64,000 nt of DNA from Pseudolabrys sp. (GTDB lineage Bacteria; Pseudomonadota; Alphaproteobacteria; Rhizobiales; Xanthobacteraceae). The translations under genes and the position numbers were made by a program. Shown here in pieces: positions 7,406 to 16,768 of the stretch. Within the stretch, counting starts at the first letter, position 1, and the number at the start of each line of letters is the position of its first letter. The notes beneath the pieces are model-generated. The model worked only from the letters and a program-made list of their open reading frames with translations. It searched no databases and was not told the DNA's origin. Location of the stretch: NCBI GenBank assembly GCA_026125895.1, contig JAHCKG010000005.1, positions 62,001-126,000 on the forward strand, read 5' to 3'.

Positions 7406-8740
7406 ATGCAGACCAACTTCTCGCTGGCCCAGCTCGCCAATCCGCAGATCGCGGAGGCCGACCAGATCCTGCGCGCCTGCGTGCATTGCGGCTTCTGCAC
7501 CGCGACCTGCCCGACTTACGTGCTGCTCGGCGACGAGCTCGACAGCCCGCGCGGCCGTATCTACCTGATCAAGGAGATGCTGGAGAACGACCGGCCTGCC
7601 GACCGCGAGACCGTCAAGCACATCGACCGCTGCCTGTCCTGCCTGTCCTGCATGACGACCTGCCCGTCGGGCGTGCACTACATGCACCTGGTCGATCATG
7701 CCCGCGACCACATTGAGAAGACCTACAAGCGGCCGCTGCCGGACCGGGCCATCCGGGCCATGCTGGCGCGGGTGCTGACTGACCAGAGCCTGTTCCGTCT
7801 CGCAGTGGTTGGCGGCAAGCTCGCCCGGCCATTCGCGGCGGTTTTCTCTGCGCTCGGCCTGTCGCGGCTGGCGGCCATGGTGCGGCTGACGCCGGTGACC
7901 TCGCCGGCGCCGCCGTCCGACCGCGCCCGCAAGGTCTATCCGGCGCAAGGCGAGCGGCGCGGCCGCGTGGCGCTGCTCGGCGGCTGCATCAATCCGGTGC
8001 TCAGCCCGTCCACCAACGAGGCCGCCATCCGCACCCTCAACCGCCACGGCGTTGAGGTGGTGATCGCCGAAGGCGAAGGCTGCTGCGGCTCGCTGACCCA
8101 CCACATGGGCCGCGAGGAACAGGCTTTCGCGCAGGCGCGGGGCACCATCGATGCGTGGATACGGGAGATCGAGCGCGAGCCGCTCGACGCCATTCTGGTC
8201 ACCGTGTCGGGCTGCGGCACCACGATCAAAGACTACGGCCACATGTTCCAGGGCGATGCGGCCTACGCCGACAAGGCCAGGCGCGTCTCAACATTGGCCA
8301 AGGACGTCAGCGAATACCTCGCTACGCTCGGCCTTGTGGCCAACGCGACGGCGCAGCCGCTCAACGTCGCCTATCACGCCGCGTGTTCGTTGCAGCACGG
8401 CCAGAAGGTAGTGCATGCGCCGAAAGATTTGCTTTCCAAGTTGGGGTTTGTCGTCAAAGATATTGGCGAGGGGCATTTGTGTTGCGGCTCAGCGGGCACC
8501 TACAACATTCTTCAGCCGGCCATCGCGGCGCGGCTGCGGGACCGCAAGGTTGCCAATATCGAACAGCTCCAGCCGGATGTGATCGCGGCCGGTAATATCG
8601 GCTGCATGACTCAGATCGCTTCCGGAACGTCGATACCGGTCGTCCACACGGTCGAGCTGATCGATTGGGCGACCGGCGGCCCGGTGCCGGAGCCGCTCGC
8701 CCGACAAGGTCTCAGCCTTGACGAAGCCAGCGCCGGCTAG
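7406..8740 (+). CDS. glcF: Glycolate oxidase iron-sulfur subunit GlcF
   Basis: 444 residues. Two ferredoxin-type 4Fe-4S sites lie near the N-terminus: CVHCGFCTATCP and CLSCLSCMTTCP. Two CCG domains follow, with GGCINPVL/EGCCGSL and HAACSLQHGQ/LCCGSAG, as in GlcF and heterodisulfide-reductase-like subunits. It passes electrons from GlcD/GlcE to the quinone pool at the membrane. The start at 7406 (MQTNFSLAQL) matches the family N-terminus; an in-frame TTG at 7334 adds 24 unconserved residues. It follows thiM by about 80 bases. Confidence 0.95.
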   Translation: MQTNFSLAQLANPQIAEADQILRACVHCGFCTATCPTYVLLGDELDSPRGRIYLIKEMLENDRPADRETVKHIDRCLSCLSCMTTCPSGVHYMHLVDHARDHIEKTYKRPLPDRAIRAMLARVLTDQSLFRLAVVGGKLARPFAAVFSALGLSRLAAMVRLTPVTSPAPPSDRARKVYPAQGERRGRVALLGGCINPVLSPSTNEAAIRTLNRHGVEVVIAEGEGCCGSLTHHMGREEQAFAQARGTIDAWIREIEREPLDAILVTVSGCGTTIKDYGHMFQGDAAYADKARRVSTLAKDVSEYLATLGLVANATAQPLNVAYHAACSLQHGQKVVHAPKDLLSKLGFVVKDIGEGHLCCGSAGTYNILQPAIAARLRDRKVANIEQLQPDVIAAGNIGCMTQIASGTSIPVVHTVELIDWATGGPVPEPLARQGLSLDEASAG

Positions 8741-8852
8741 GGCGCGAACCGGCAGGTTGATTGTTTCGTGTGAAGGTCGCGGAATGAGTGGCCGCGGCCT
8801 TTGGTTGGACCAAACGTAATCCCGTTGAGCCTAAACCGATCGGAGGTCGATC

Positions 8853-9086
8853 ATGGCGAAGAAGCGGAAGAAGGCTGCAAAGACGTCGAAGAAGAAAGCC
8901 AAGAAGGCTGCACCGGCCAAGAAAAAGGGCATGGTGAAGACCAAGAAGAAGGCCGCGAAGAAGGCGGCGAAGCCGGCCAAGAAGGCGGCGCCCAGGAAGA
9001 AGGCGGCCCCCAAGCCGGCGGCGCCCGCGCCGATGGCCCCGGCGCCGGCCGCGCCGAGCATGGGCGGCATGGGCGACGGACAATAA
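8853..9086 (+). CDS. Lysine/alanine-rich histone H1-like small protein
   Basis: 77 residues. The N-terminal two-thirds is almost entirely Lys and Ala in KKAAK/AKKAA repeats, like the C-terminal tail of histone H1 and bacterial H1-like proteins. The rest is Pro/Ala-rich and ends in a Gly/Met-rich stretch (SMGGMGDGQ). There is no signal peptide or membrane segment. GGAGG at 8842-8846 lies 6 bases before the ATG, supporting translation. The composition predicts a disordered, strongly basic protein that binds DNA or RNA. It is a single-gene unit between glcF and the hydroxylase. Confidence 0.75.
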   Translation: MAKKRKKAAKTSKKKAKKAAPAKKKGMVKTKKKAAKKAAKPAKKAAPRKKAAPKPAAPAPMAPAPAAPSMGGMGDGQ

Positions 9087-9120
9087 GCGCGCGGCTTTCG
9101 CCGCCGCGACGTCACCGTGA

Positions 9121-9152
9121 GACGGGCGGTCGCCAGCCGGCGGCCGCCCGTC
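9121..9152 (+). terminator. Hairpin after the H1-like gene
   Basis: GACGGGCGG (9121-9129) pairs with CCGCCCGTC (9144-9152) across a 14-base loop, about 35 bases after the stop codon. The T-run is poor, so it may be a weak or Rho-dependent terminator or simply an mRNA-stabilising hairpin. Confidence 0.35.
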
Positions 9153-9255
9153 GCGTTTCACCGGGGACGCGAAAAAATCGGCCCTTCTTTGTAAGCAAAT
9201 CATTACCAAGGCCCCGCTAGGATCGCGCGTCCGTCAACGACGCGAGGATAGGCTG

Positions 9256-10284
9256 TTGGAATTCCTGTGGGCCGCGCTGACGCGCAATTTCGACCACCTT
9301 TTGAATGTCTTCTTCAGGGTCGGCTCGGATTTCTCGATCAACTCGCTGCTCTGCGCCCTGACCGTGGCCGTCGCGTTCGTCGTCTGGCGGAGGCTGCGCC
9401 GTGGCCGGCCGCTTCGGCTGCGGGCGCTGGGGCGCGCCTTGTTCCCGCGCCGTATCCTGCGCAGCCCCTCGACCGTCGCCGATATCGGCTACTTTCTGTT
9501 CAACGTCTTCGTTTTCGGCGCCATCGTCAGCTTCGTCGCCGTCTCGTATCAGTTCCTGACCAATGGGGTATTGAACGGCCTGATCGCGCTGTTCGGCAAG
9601 CCTGCGCCCTCGACCTGGCCGGAATGGGCGTCACGATCCGTCATCACCGTGATGCTGTTTCTCGCCTACGAGCTCGGCTACTGGATCGATCACTATCTCA
9701 AGCATCGGGTGCCGTTCCTGTGGGAGGTGCACAAGGTGCATCACACCGCGGAGGTGCTGACGCCGCTGACGACCTTCCGCATGCATCCGCTCGACAGCTA
9801 TGTCTTCGGCAACATCCTCGCCATCGTCGCCGCGATCACCAACGGCGTCGGCGCCTACACTTTCGGCGACACGACCTATCAATATGCACTGTCGGGCAGC
9901 AACATCATCCTCGTGGCTTTCATCCACATCTACGTCCACTTGCAGCACACCCATATGTGGATCGCGTTCCGCGGCCTGCTCGGCCGCGTCTTCCTGAGCC
10001 CGGCGCATCATCAGGTTCATCACTCGACCAATCCGGTCCACTTCAACAAGAACCTCGGCAGTTGCCTGGCGATTTGGGATTGGCTGTTCGGCACCTTGCA
10101 TGTTCCATCGAAGGCGCCGGAGAAGCTCACATTCGGCGTCGAACCGGCGCAGGCCAATGCCCACACGATCACCGGCGAGTTCATTACGCCTTTCGGCCGT
10201 GCTTTCACGGCATTGGTGGCGATGATTCCCGGCCTGCCGCGGCGGTCTGTCCCGCTGACTGTCGCTGAAACCGAGCAATCCTGA
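9256..10284 (+). CDS. Sterol desaturase / fatty acid hydroxylase family membrane protein
   Basis: 342 residues with several N-terminal membrane segments. The di-iron histidine boxes of the fatty acid hydroxylase superfamily are all visible: DHYLKH (HxxxH), HKVHH (HxxHH), HLQHTH, and HHQVHH near the end. Members hydroxylate or desaturate lipids such as sterols, hopanoid precursors, ornithine lipids or carotenoids; the substrate cannot be fixed here. The frame opens with TTG at 9256 and no ATG lies close by, so the start is less certain than the frame. No lipid-biosynthesis partner is adjacent. Confidence 0.85.
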   Translation: MEFLWAALTRNFDHLLNVFFRVGSDFSINSLLCALTVAVAFVVWRRLRRGRPLRLRALGRALFPRRILRSPSTVADIGYFLFNVFVFGAIVSFVAVSYQFLTNGVLNGLIALFGKPAPSTWPEWASRSVITVMLFLAYELGYWIDHYLKHRVPFLWEVHKVHHTAEVLTPLTTFRMHPLDSYVFGNILAIVAAITNGVGAYTFGDTTYQYALSGSNIILVAFIHIYVHLQHTHMWIAFRGLLGRVFLSPAHHQVHHSTNPVHFNKNLGSCLAIWDWLFGTLHVPSKAPEKLTFGVEPAQANAHTITGEFITPFGRAFTALVAMIPGLPRRSVPLTVAETEQS

Positions 10285-10414
10285 GCTGCGAAGCACGGGT
10301 CTGCGGGCGCGCCGATTGCATCGGTGTGCCATGCCGCCTAAATTGACCGTTTGGCGGCCTGCGGGCCGTCATCCAGAAACGTCCGTCCAGAAACGCGAGA
10401 GGGAGAGCCAATCC

Positions 10415-11479
10415 ATGCCGCACAAAATTCTACTCATGGGCGCATCCTACGGGTCGCTGTTGGCCTCCAAGCTGCTGTTTGGCGGGCATTCGATCCACCT
10501 CGTGTGTCTGCCGGCCGAAGCCGACCTGATCAACGCCGAGGGTTTCAAGGTGAAGCTGCCGGTGCGCGGGCGCGCCGAGCCGGTGCTGCTGGAATCGCGC
10601 AAGCTGCCGGGCAAGGTGACCGCGGGGCCGGCGGCCGGGGTCAATCCGGCCGACTACGATCTCATCGGTCTGTGCATGCAGGAGCCGCAATATCGCTCGG
10701 AGGGCGTGCGGCAATTGCTCGACGCCGTCGGCAAATCAAAGAAGCCGTGCATGTCGATCATGAACATGCCGCCGCTGCCATACATCAAGCGCATCCCCGG
10801 CCTCGACTACGAGCCGCTGAAGGCGGCCTACACCGACGCGTCGGTATGGGATTCGGTTGATCCGAAGAAGATTACGCTCAACAGTCCCGATCCGCAGGCG
10901 ATCCGTCCGCCCGACGGCAAGGCAAACGAACTGCTGGTGACGCTGCCGACCAACTTCAAATGCGCCCGCTTCGAGGACGACAAGGACACGGCGCTGGTGC
11001 GTCAGCTCGAGAAGGATGTCGAGGCGGCGCGCTTCGACGCGCCCGAGGGCAAGATCGAACTGCCGGTCAAGCTGAAGGTCTACGATTCGATCTTCGTGCC
11101 GCTCGCCAAGTGGTCGATGCTGCTCGCCGGCAACTACCGCTGCATCACCAAGGACGGCATGCGCACCGCCAAAGAGGCCGTGCACACCAACATCGAGGAA
11201 TCGCGCTCGGTCTATAACTTCGTGTTCGACCTGTGCGTCAAGCTCGGCGCCTCGCCGTCCGACCTGGTGCCGTTCGAGAAATACGCCGCCGCGGCCGAGA
11301 GCCTGTCGCGTCCAGCCTCGGCGGCCCGCGCCCTCTATAACGGCGCGCCGAACATCGAGCGGGCCGACAAGCTGGTCCAGCTGATCGCCAAGCAAAAGGG
11401 GCTGAGCCATCCTGTCATTGATGCCGGGGTTGCCCTGGTTGACGAGCTTCTCGCCGCCAACCGCAAGAAGGCCGCCTGA
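10415..11479 (+). CDS. Ketopantoate reductase-like (ApbA/PanE-type) NAD(P)-binding protein
   Basis: 354 residues. The N-terminus KILLMGASYGSLLASKLL resembles a Rossmann nucleotide-binding loop of the ApbA/PanE type. The rest is a helical C-terminal domain, with GNYRCITKDGMRTAKEAVH and SRSVYNFVFDLC in the position of the PanE C-terminal domain. It is longer than classic PanE (~300 residues) and the GxGxxG loop is altered to GASYGS. True ketopantoate reductase activity is therefore doubtful and a related 2-oxo/hydroxy acid dehydrogenase is possible. GAGAGGGAGAG precedes the ATG. A strong terminator follows. Confidence 0.65.
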   Translation: MPHKILLMGASYGSLLASKLLFGGHSIHLVCLPAEADLINAEGFKVKLPVRGRAEPVLLESRKLPGKVTAGPAAGVNPADYDLIGLCMQEPQYRSEGVRQLLDAVGKSKKPCMSIMNMPPLPYIKRIPGLDYEPLKAAYTDASVWDSVDPKKITLNSPDPQAIRPPDGKANELLVTLPTNFKCARFEDDKDTALVRQLEKDVEAARFDAPEGKIELPVKLKVYDSIFVPLAKWSMLLAGNYRCITKDGMRTAKEAVHTNIEESRSVYNFVFDLCVKLGASPSDLVPFEKYAAAAESLSRPASAARALYNGAPNIERADKLVQLIAKQKGLSHPVIDAGVALVDELLAANRKKAA

Positions 11480-11510
11480 GCCCCGAATCACGCGGCGATA
11501 CCGCCGATCC

Positions 11511-11546
11511 GGCCGGCCTGTCATGCGGACAGGCCGGCCTTTTTAT
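11511..11546 (+). terminator. Rho-independent terminator
   Basis: A 12-bp perfect stem GGCCGGCCTGTC / GACAGGCCGGCC (11511-11522, 11528-11539) has a 5-base loop and is followed by TTTTTATTT. It ends the transcript of the ketopantoate-reductase-like gene. Confidence 0.9.
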
Positions 11547-11915
11547 TTGTTTTATATACGGATGGCTGAGCACGGCGGCCGCGGGATCGATTGCCGCTGC
11601 CTCTTAAAAAGGCAATCAAACAGGGGCTATTTGGCCGCAAGCGGTTTCGTTCTACCGGGGGCAGCTCTGTGACTTCGCCGCAACACCGTGTTTTGAATCT
11701 CTGGAAAGTCGGGCTGTTCGCCTAATAAGGCAGCAACTGCCAACGTTTTCGCCTTGCCGATTTGCATGACTCCGGACGAAAAATAATCCCAACGCGCGCC
11801 TCGTTGCGTCAGAGCGCGAGATCGGCAGCCGGGGGTACGGCCAGCCGAGACCGCAAGGGGGCGTTGCTGGTGGATCGGCGTTGCGTCGATCGAAATGCAA
11901 AAGGGGCAGGGTCCT
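11547..11915. other. 369-base gene-free stretch before the porin gene
   Basis: This stretch holds no supported ORF or tRNA. It is less GC-rich than its surroundings and includes short AT-rich patches around 11600-11640 and 11780. It most likely carries the promoter and a long leader for the outer-membrane porin downstream, with AAGGGGCAGGG as ribosome-binding region just before 11916. No recognised riboswitch or operator was seen. Confidence 0.5.
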
Positions 11916-12845
11916 ATGAAGAAGGTTGTGTTGTCAGCTCTCGCCGCGGTGGCTTTGTCCGCTGCGCCCGCGTTTGCCGCGGACATGCCGGTGAAAGCGG
12001 CGAAGGTCGCCCCGGCGCCCGCGCCGAGCATCTTCGATATCGCCATCGGCGGCGTCGTCATGTCGGATTACAATTTCCGCGGCGTTTCGCAGTCGAACCG
12101 CGGCTTCTCGGGCGGCGCTTACTTCGAGCCGCAGCTCTCGATCGGTTTCGGCACGCTCTACGCAGGCATCGCGGCTTACGGCATCAGCTGGCCGACCAAT
12201 CTCGGTTTCACCGATCCGTCCGCCGAAGTCGACCTGTACGGCGGCTGGCGCAACACCTTCGGCGCCTTCTCGGTCGATCTCGGGTTCATCTACTATTACT
12301 ACCCGAAGGAAACCTTCAACGGCTTCACCAACGACAGCGATTTCTACGAAATCTACGGCAAGTTCGCCTACGCCATCACGCCGGACCTGTCGATCGGCGC
12401 CAACGTCTTCTATACGCCGGACCTCCTGAACTACAGCGAGACCTTCGCCACGGTCGGCGTCGGCGGCGGCAATGTCGGTGCGACCTATGCGTCGTTGACC
12501 GCCAAGTGGACGACGCCGTGGACCTATAGCGGCATCGGCTCCTTCATCAGCGGCGAACTCGGCCACTGGTGGATCGACGGCAGCCAGTTCATCGCCGCGG
12601 GCTTCGGCCCGGCGGGCGCGGTCGCGGGCGGCGGCCTCGACCCGGACTACACCTACTGGAACGCCGGCATCGGCTTCACCTACAAGGCGCTGACACTCGA
12701 CCTGCGCTACCACGGCACCAACCAGAGCGACGACAAGTGCGCCGCCTTCCTGGCGACCAACTCGCCGGTTTCGGCCAACCGCTGGTGCAGCGACACGTTC
12801 ATCGCCTCGCTCAAGTTCGACACCACGCTCTCGGCCCTCAAGTAG
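11916..12845 (+). CDS. TorF-family putative porin (outer-membrane beta-barrel)
   Basis: 309 residues. A clear Sec signal peptide (MKKVVLSALAAVALSAAPAF, cleavage near AFAAD) is followed by a Pro/Ala linker and a beta-barrel-like body rich in alternating aromatic and Gly residues. Segments such as VMSDYNFRGVSQSNRGFS, VDLYGGWRN and GLDPDYTYWNAGIGFTYKALTLDLRYHGT match the TorF/Gcw_chp putative porin family. A C-terminal FDTTLSAL strand ends the barrel. It probably forms a small-solute channel in the outer membrane. The ATG at 11916 is chosen over 11895 because it opens the signal peptide directly. It is followed by a terminator. Confidence 0.85.
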   Translation: MKKVVLSALAAVALSAAPAFAADMPVKAAKVAPAPAPSIFDIAIGGVVMSDYNFRGVSQSNRGFSGGAYFEPQLSIGFGTLYAGIAAYGISWPTNLGFTDPSAEVDLYGGWRNTFGAFSVDLGFIYYYYPKETFNGFTNDSDFYEIYGKFAYAITPDLSIGANVFYTPDLLNYSETFATVGVGGGNVGATYASLTAKWTTPWTYSGIGSFISGELGHWWIDGSQFIAAGFGPAGAVAGGGLDPDYTYWNAGIGFTYKALTLDLRYHGTNQSDDKCAAFLATNSPVSANRWCSDTFIASLKFDTTLSALK

Positions 12846-12879
12846 GCCGAACGGATACGGCCCTCATCGGCCAAACGAA

Positions 12880-12911
12880 AACGGCGGTCCCGCAAGGACC
12901 GCCGTTTTTTA
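12880..12911 (+). terminator. Rho-independent terminator after the porin
   Basis: AACGGCGGTCC (12880-12890) pairs with GGACCGCCGTT (12896-12906) across CGCAA and is followed by TTTTA. It ends the porin transcript just before the convergent ABC transporter gene. Confidence 0.9.
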
Positions 12912-12937
12912 TTGCCCGGCTTTGAGTACCGGTGGTC

Positions 12938-14686
12938 TCACTCGGCCGGGGCCAGGGTGCCCTCGCTGAGCCTTGAGCCTTCGGCCTCGCGCTCGACATT
13001 GAGACGGCGGCGGTGGAACGCCGCCAGCGTCGAGCGGTGGCCGATCGAGACGATGGTCGTGCCGGGCAGCCGCTCCTGCAACAGCTTGTAGACGGCGGCC
13101 TCCGCTGCCTCGTCGAGCGAGGCGGTGGCCTCGTCGAGGAACAGATAATCCGGCTTGAGCAGCAGAGCGCGGGCGATGCCGAGGCGCTGCTGCTCGCCGA
13201 GCGACAGCATGCGGTTCCAGTGCGCTTCTTCCTCGAGCCGGGGCACCAGCCCCGGCAGACCGGCGGCGGCGATCAGGTCGCCGATCGCGGCGTTGTCGGC
13301 GCTGTCCGGCTCGAGCGGATAGGCGACCGCGGCGGCGAGCGGCGCGATCGGGAAGTAGGGCCGCTGCGGCAGCATCATCACCCGGGCGCCCTTGGGTACA
13401 TGGACGGCGCCGGAGCCGAACGGCCAGATCCCGGCCAGCGCCCGGAAGAAGGTCGATTTGCCGGAGCCCGACGGCCCGGTGACCAGCACGTGCTCGCCGG
13501 CGCCGATGGTCAGGTCGCGGGCGGCGATCAGCGGTGCGCCGGTCGGCAGCTTCACGGCGAGATCCTTGATGGTGATGATGATGGCCTGGCCGTCGCCCGG
13601 CGTCACCTCGACGACCGGCGGCGTCACGGCGAGCGCCTGCGCGCTCACGACCGAACGGTCGAAACCGTCGAGACGTTCGATGACCGCGCGCCAGTCGGCG
13701 AGGCTGCGGTACAGCGTGACGAAGATCGACAGCGCATCCTGCACGCGGCCGAAGGCGTTGGCGGTCTGCATCAGGCCGCCGAGTTGCATGGCGCCGGCAA
13801 AATAGGCCGGACTGACCATGATGAAGGGAAACACCACGGCGGCCTGCGAGTAGGTCGCGGTGAAGAAGGTCAGCTTCTTCTGCCGCGACATGATGGCGAG
13901 CCAGTTCGAGACGACGTTGCCGAACCGCATCAGCAGGCGGTCGCGCTCGGCCGCCTCGCCTTCGAGCAGGGCGATCTGCTCGGCGTTCTCGCGCACGCGC
14001 ACCAGGTTGAAGCGGAAATCGGCTTCGTAGCGCTGCTGCTGGAAATTCAGCGCGATCAGCGGCCGGCCGATCAGATGCGTCAGCGCCGTGCCGATGACGG
14101 CGTAGATGAGCGCCGCCCACAACAGATAGCCGGGGATGTTGTAGTCGATGCCGAACAAATGCAGCGGCGCCGCCGCCGACAGATTCCACAGGATGACCAT
14201 GAAGGAAAACAGCGTCACCAGCGAACTGAGCAGCTGAATGCTGATCGACAGAGTGCTCGAGACGAACGAGGTCACGTCTTCGGCGATGCGCTGGTCGGGG
14301 TTGTCGGCCGCTTCGCCGTACAATTGCATGCGGTAGTGGTTGGCGCCGGCGAGCCATTCGTCGAGGTAATGCCGTGTCAGCCAGCGCCGCCAGCGGATCT
14401 GGAGCCATTGGTTGAGATAGAGCTGATAGACGGCAAGGCCGACAAAAACCGCTGCCAGTATTGTGAAATAGCCGAGCTGATAGACGAAGGCGTTCCAGTC
14501 TTTGTTTTGCAGCGCATTATAAAAATTGGCATTCCACGAATTGAGCAGCACCGTGATGCCGACGATCGTCAGTTCGATGGCGATGACCGCGGCGAGCAGA
14601 ATGCGCCCGGGCCAGCGGTCCTCGGACCAGAAGTAGGGGCTGGCGATGCGCCACACGGTGGCAAGCGTTGCGATAATGCCTCTCAA
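12938..14686 (-). CDS. SbmA/BacA-like ABC transporter, fused permease and ATPase (YddA type)
   Basis: 582 residues. The N-terminal membrane domain (about 1-330) has the SbmA/BacA signature: PYFWSEDRWPGRILL, LNSWNANFYNALQNKDW, WRRWLTRHYLDEWL and NPDQRIAEDV. The C-terminal ABC ATPase carries Walker A GPSGSGKST, signature LSLGEQQRLGIARALL and Walker B YLFLDEATASLDE. BacA-type transporters import peptides or very-long-chain acyl groups, and rhizobial BacA matters in symbiosis. This is the ATPase-containing paralogue family (BclA/YddA). The gene is monocistronic and faces the porin across its terminator. Confidence 0.9.
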   Translation of the reverse strand: MRGIIATLATVWRIASPYFWSEDRWPGRILLAAVIAIELTIVGITVLLNSWNANFYNALQNKDWNAFVYQLGYFTILAAVFVGLAVYQLYLNQWLQIRWRRWLTRHYLDEWLAGANHYRMQLYGEAADNPDQRIAEDVTSFVSSTLSISIQLLSSLVTLFSFMVILWNLSAAAPLHLFGIDYNIPGYLLWAALIYAVIGTALTHLIGRPLIALNFQQQRYEADFRFNLVRVRENAEQIALLEGEAAERDRLLMRFGNVVSNWLAIMSRQKKLTFFTATYSQAAVVFPFIMVSPAYFAGAMQLGGLMQTANAFGRVQDALSIFVTLYRSLADWRAVIERLDGFDRSVVSAQALAVTPPVVEVTPGDGQAIIITIKDLAVKLPTGAPLIAARDLTIGAGEHVLVTGPSGSGKSTFFRALAGIWPFGSGAVHVPKGARVMMLPQRPYFPIAPLAAAVAYPLEPDSADNAAIGDLIAAAGLPGLVPRLEEEAHWNRMLSLGEQQRLGIARALLLKPDYLFLDEATASLDEAAEAAVYKLLQERLPGTTIVSIGHRSTLAAFHRRRLNVEREAEGSRLSEGTLAPAE

Positions 14687-14953
14687 GGAAGGCTCCTTTG
14701 GCGCGGGCGAAATGAAATGCAGGCAACGGCACAGGCTGTGTCAATTTGACTGCACTGGATATCCGAAAATAGGGCTTTTGCCGGGCCGCCCAACCCTGCC
14801 CATGGTTGCGTACCGCTCTCGCTAACCGTACGATGAATTCTCAAGGGTTACCTTGGTATTAGCCTTCCGGCTTAGACTAAGGAATAAGACCCGATTAAAA
14901 ACGTTTAATAACAAGAACAAAGCGCGACAAAGCAACCCAAGGGAGGGATTCAG

Positions 14954-16087
14954 ATGACCAAGAGCTTGTCTTCGACGACGTCCCGTCGCCGGTTTCTCGG
15001 CGGCGCTGCGGTCGCCGGCGTGGCCACGATCGCCATGCCCCAGGTCTCACGCGCGCAAACCGTGACCCTGAAGATGCAGAGCGGTTTCGGCCCGACCGAT
15101 ATTCTCAGCGATTACGGCCGTGACTACGTGACCAAGGTCAACGCCATGGGCGGTGGCCGCCTCAAGATCGACTTCCTTAATTCCGGCGCGGTGGTCAAGC
15201 CGTTCTCGGTGATGGATGCGACGTCGACCGGCGTGCTCGATGCGAATTGGAGCGTTCCGGCCTACTGGTACGGCAAGCACCGTGCCGCGTCTCTGTTCGG
15301 CACCGGCCCGGTCTACGGCACCAACGCCGATCAATACATGAGCTGGTTCTACTATGGCGGCGGCGACAAGCTTTATCGTGAGCTGACGCAGGACGTCCTG
15401 AAGCTCAACGTCGTCGGCTTCTTCTCCTTCGCCATGCCGACCCAGCCGCTCGGCTGGTTCAAGAAGCCGATCAACGGTCCGGAAGACCTCAAGGGCCTGA
15501 AGTACCGCACCGTCGGCCTGGCGTCGAATGTCATGCAGGCGATGGGCGCCAGCGTCGCCCAACTCCCCGGGCCAGAAATTCTGCCGGCCATGGAAAAGGG
15601 CGTCATCGACGCGTTCGAGTTCAACAACCCGACCTCGGACAGCCGCTTCGGCGCGCAGGACGTCGCCAAGAACTATTACCTGGGTTCGTATCACCAGGCC
15701 TCGGAAGCGATCGAAGTCGTCTTCAACAAGGGCAAGTATGAGAGCCTTGCCAAGGAGCAGCAGGAACTTCTCAAGATCGCCGTACAGGCGACCTCGGCCG
15801 ACGGTGGCTGGAAGGCCTCCGACATCTACTCGAACGATCTCCAGGACCTGATGAGCAAGCACAAGGTGGAGGTCAAGCGCACGCCGGTGTCGGTGTTCAA
15901 GGCGCAGCTCGCCGCCTGGGACAAGGTGGTGGAGGAAATCGGTGCGGATTCAGCGCAGGGTCCGATGATCAAGAAGATCCTCGAGAGCCAGAAGGCCTAC
16001 GCCAAGCGCGTTGCCTTCTACTCGATCAACAACGAAGCCGACTTCAAGTCCGCCTACGAGCACTATTTCGGACCGATGAAGGTCTAG
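14954..16087 (+). CDS. TRAP transporter substrate-binding protein (DctP family), Tat-exported
   Basis: 377 residues. A twin-arginine signal is visible (SRRRFLGGAAVAG, cleavage near SRAQT). The mature part has the DctP fold with KYRTVGLASNVMQAMGAS, LPAMEKGVIDAFEFNNPTSD and YLGSYHQASEAIEVV, closest in style to 2-oxoacid/monocarboxylate-binding TakP proteins. It captures solute in the periplasm for the DctQM permease. GGGAGGG lies upstream of the ATG. It starts the four-gene unit dctP-dctQ-dctM-amidase. The ligand is not known; the amidase suggests an amide or amidated acid. Confidence 0.92.
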   Translation: MTKSLSSTTSRRRFLGGAAVAGVATIAMPQVSRAQTVTLKMQSGFGPTDILSDYGRDYVTKVNAMGGGRLKIDFLNSGAVVKPFSVMDATSTGVLDANWSVPAYWYGKHRAASLFGTGPVYGTNADQYMSWFYYGGGDKLYRELTQDVLKLNVVGFFSFAMPTQPLGWFKKPINGPEDLKGLKYRTVGLASNVMQAMGASVAQLPGPEILPAMEKGVIDAFEFNNPTSDSRFGAQDVAKNYYLGSYHQASEAIEVVFNKGKYESLAKEQQELLKIAVQATSADGGWKASDIYSNDLQDLMSKHKVEVKRTPVSVFKAQLAAWDKVVEEIGADSAQGPMIKKILESQKAYAKRVAFYSINNEADFKSAYEHYFGPMKV

Positions 16088-16162
16088 GCGGACACAATCT
16101 CTGGCGCCGGGGCGGCACAACCGCCCCGGCAGCACTTTGCTGCATAAGGGGCTGATCTTCCC

Positions 16163-16768
16163 GTGGAACGTACTCTGCTGTTCATCGACCGGCTCAGCGC
16201 CGGAGTCGGCAAGGCCTTCGGCTGGTGCATCATCATCATGACGCTCGGCACCTGTTACGAGGTGTTCGTGCGTTATGTGCTTCGGGCGCCGACCAATTGG
16301 GCCTTCGACCTGTCCTATTTCATGTATGGCGCGCTGTTCATGATGGCCGGCGCCTACACCTTATCGCGCAACGGCCATGTCCGCGGCGACGTCATCTACC
16401 GCATGATGCCCGTGCGGGTGCAGGCTTCGATCGACCTGGTGCTCTATATCATCTTCTTTCTGCCCGGGGTCGGGGCGCTGCTCTGGTACGGCATCCCTTA
16501 CGCGCACATTTCCTGGCAGATCCACGAGGTCAGCATCTACAGCCCGACCGGCGCGCCGGTGTACCCGCACAAGACACTGATCCCGATCGCTGCCTTCTTC
16601 CTGCTGTTGCAGGGCTTTGCTGAAATCGTCCGCTGCATCGTGTGCATTCGCGACGGCATGTGGCCGGCGCGCCTGCACGACGTCGAGGAAATGGAGTCGG
16701 CCATCATGGCCGAGGCCGAGGATCGGCGGCGCATTGAAGATGAGTTGCATGTGGGGGCCAAGCAATGA
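16163..16768 (+). CDS. TRAP transporter small permease (DctQ family)
   Basis: 201 residues with four hydrophobic segments, the usual DctQ topology. VFVRYVLRAPTNWAFDLSYFMYG is the conserved DctQ core (TNWAFDLS). It starts with GTG at 16163, 75 bases after dctP, and its stop overlaps the dctM start (ATGA at 16765-16768), implying translational coupling. The cytoplasmic tail is charged and longer than in minimal DctQ proteins. It forms the membrane complex with DctM. Confidence 0.9.
   Translation: MERTLLFIDRLSAGVGKAFGWCIIIMTLGTCYEVFVRYVLRAPTNWAFDLSYFMYGALFMMAGAYTLSRNGHVRGDVIYRMMPVRVQASIDLVLYIIFFLPGVGALLWYGIPYAHISWQIHEVSIYSPTGAPVYPHKTLIPIAAFFLLLQGFAEIVRCIVCIRDGMWPARLHDVEEMESAIMAEAEDRRRIEDELHVGAKQ

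Noticed and set aside
13013-14749. 578-codon plus-strand frame opposite the SbmA-like transporter
   Set aside because: Shadow of a clear ABC transporter; composition is rich in Arg, Gln, His and Asp, as expected from antisense frames.
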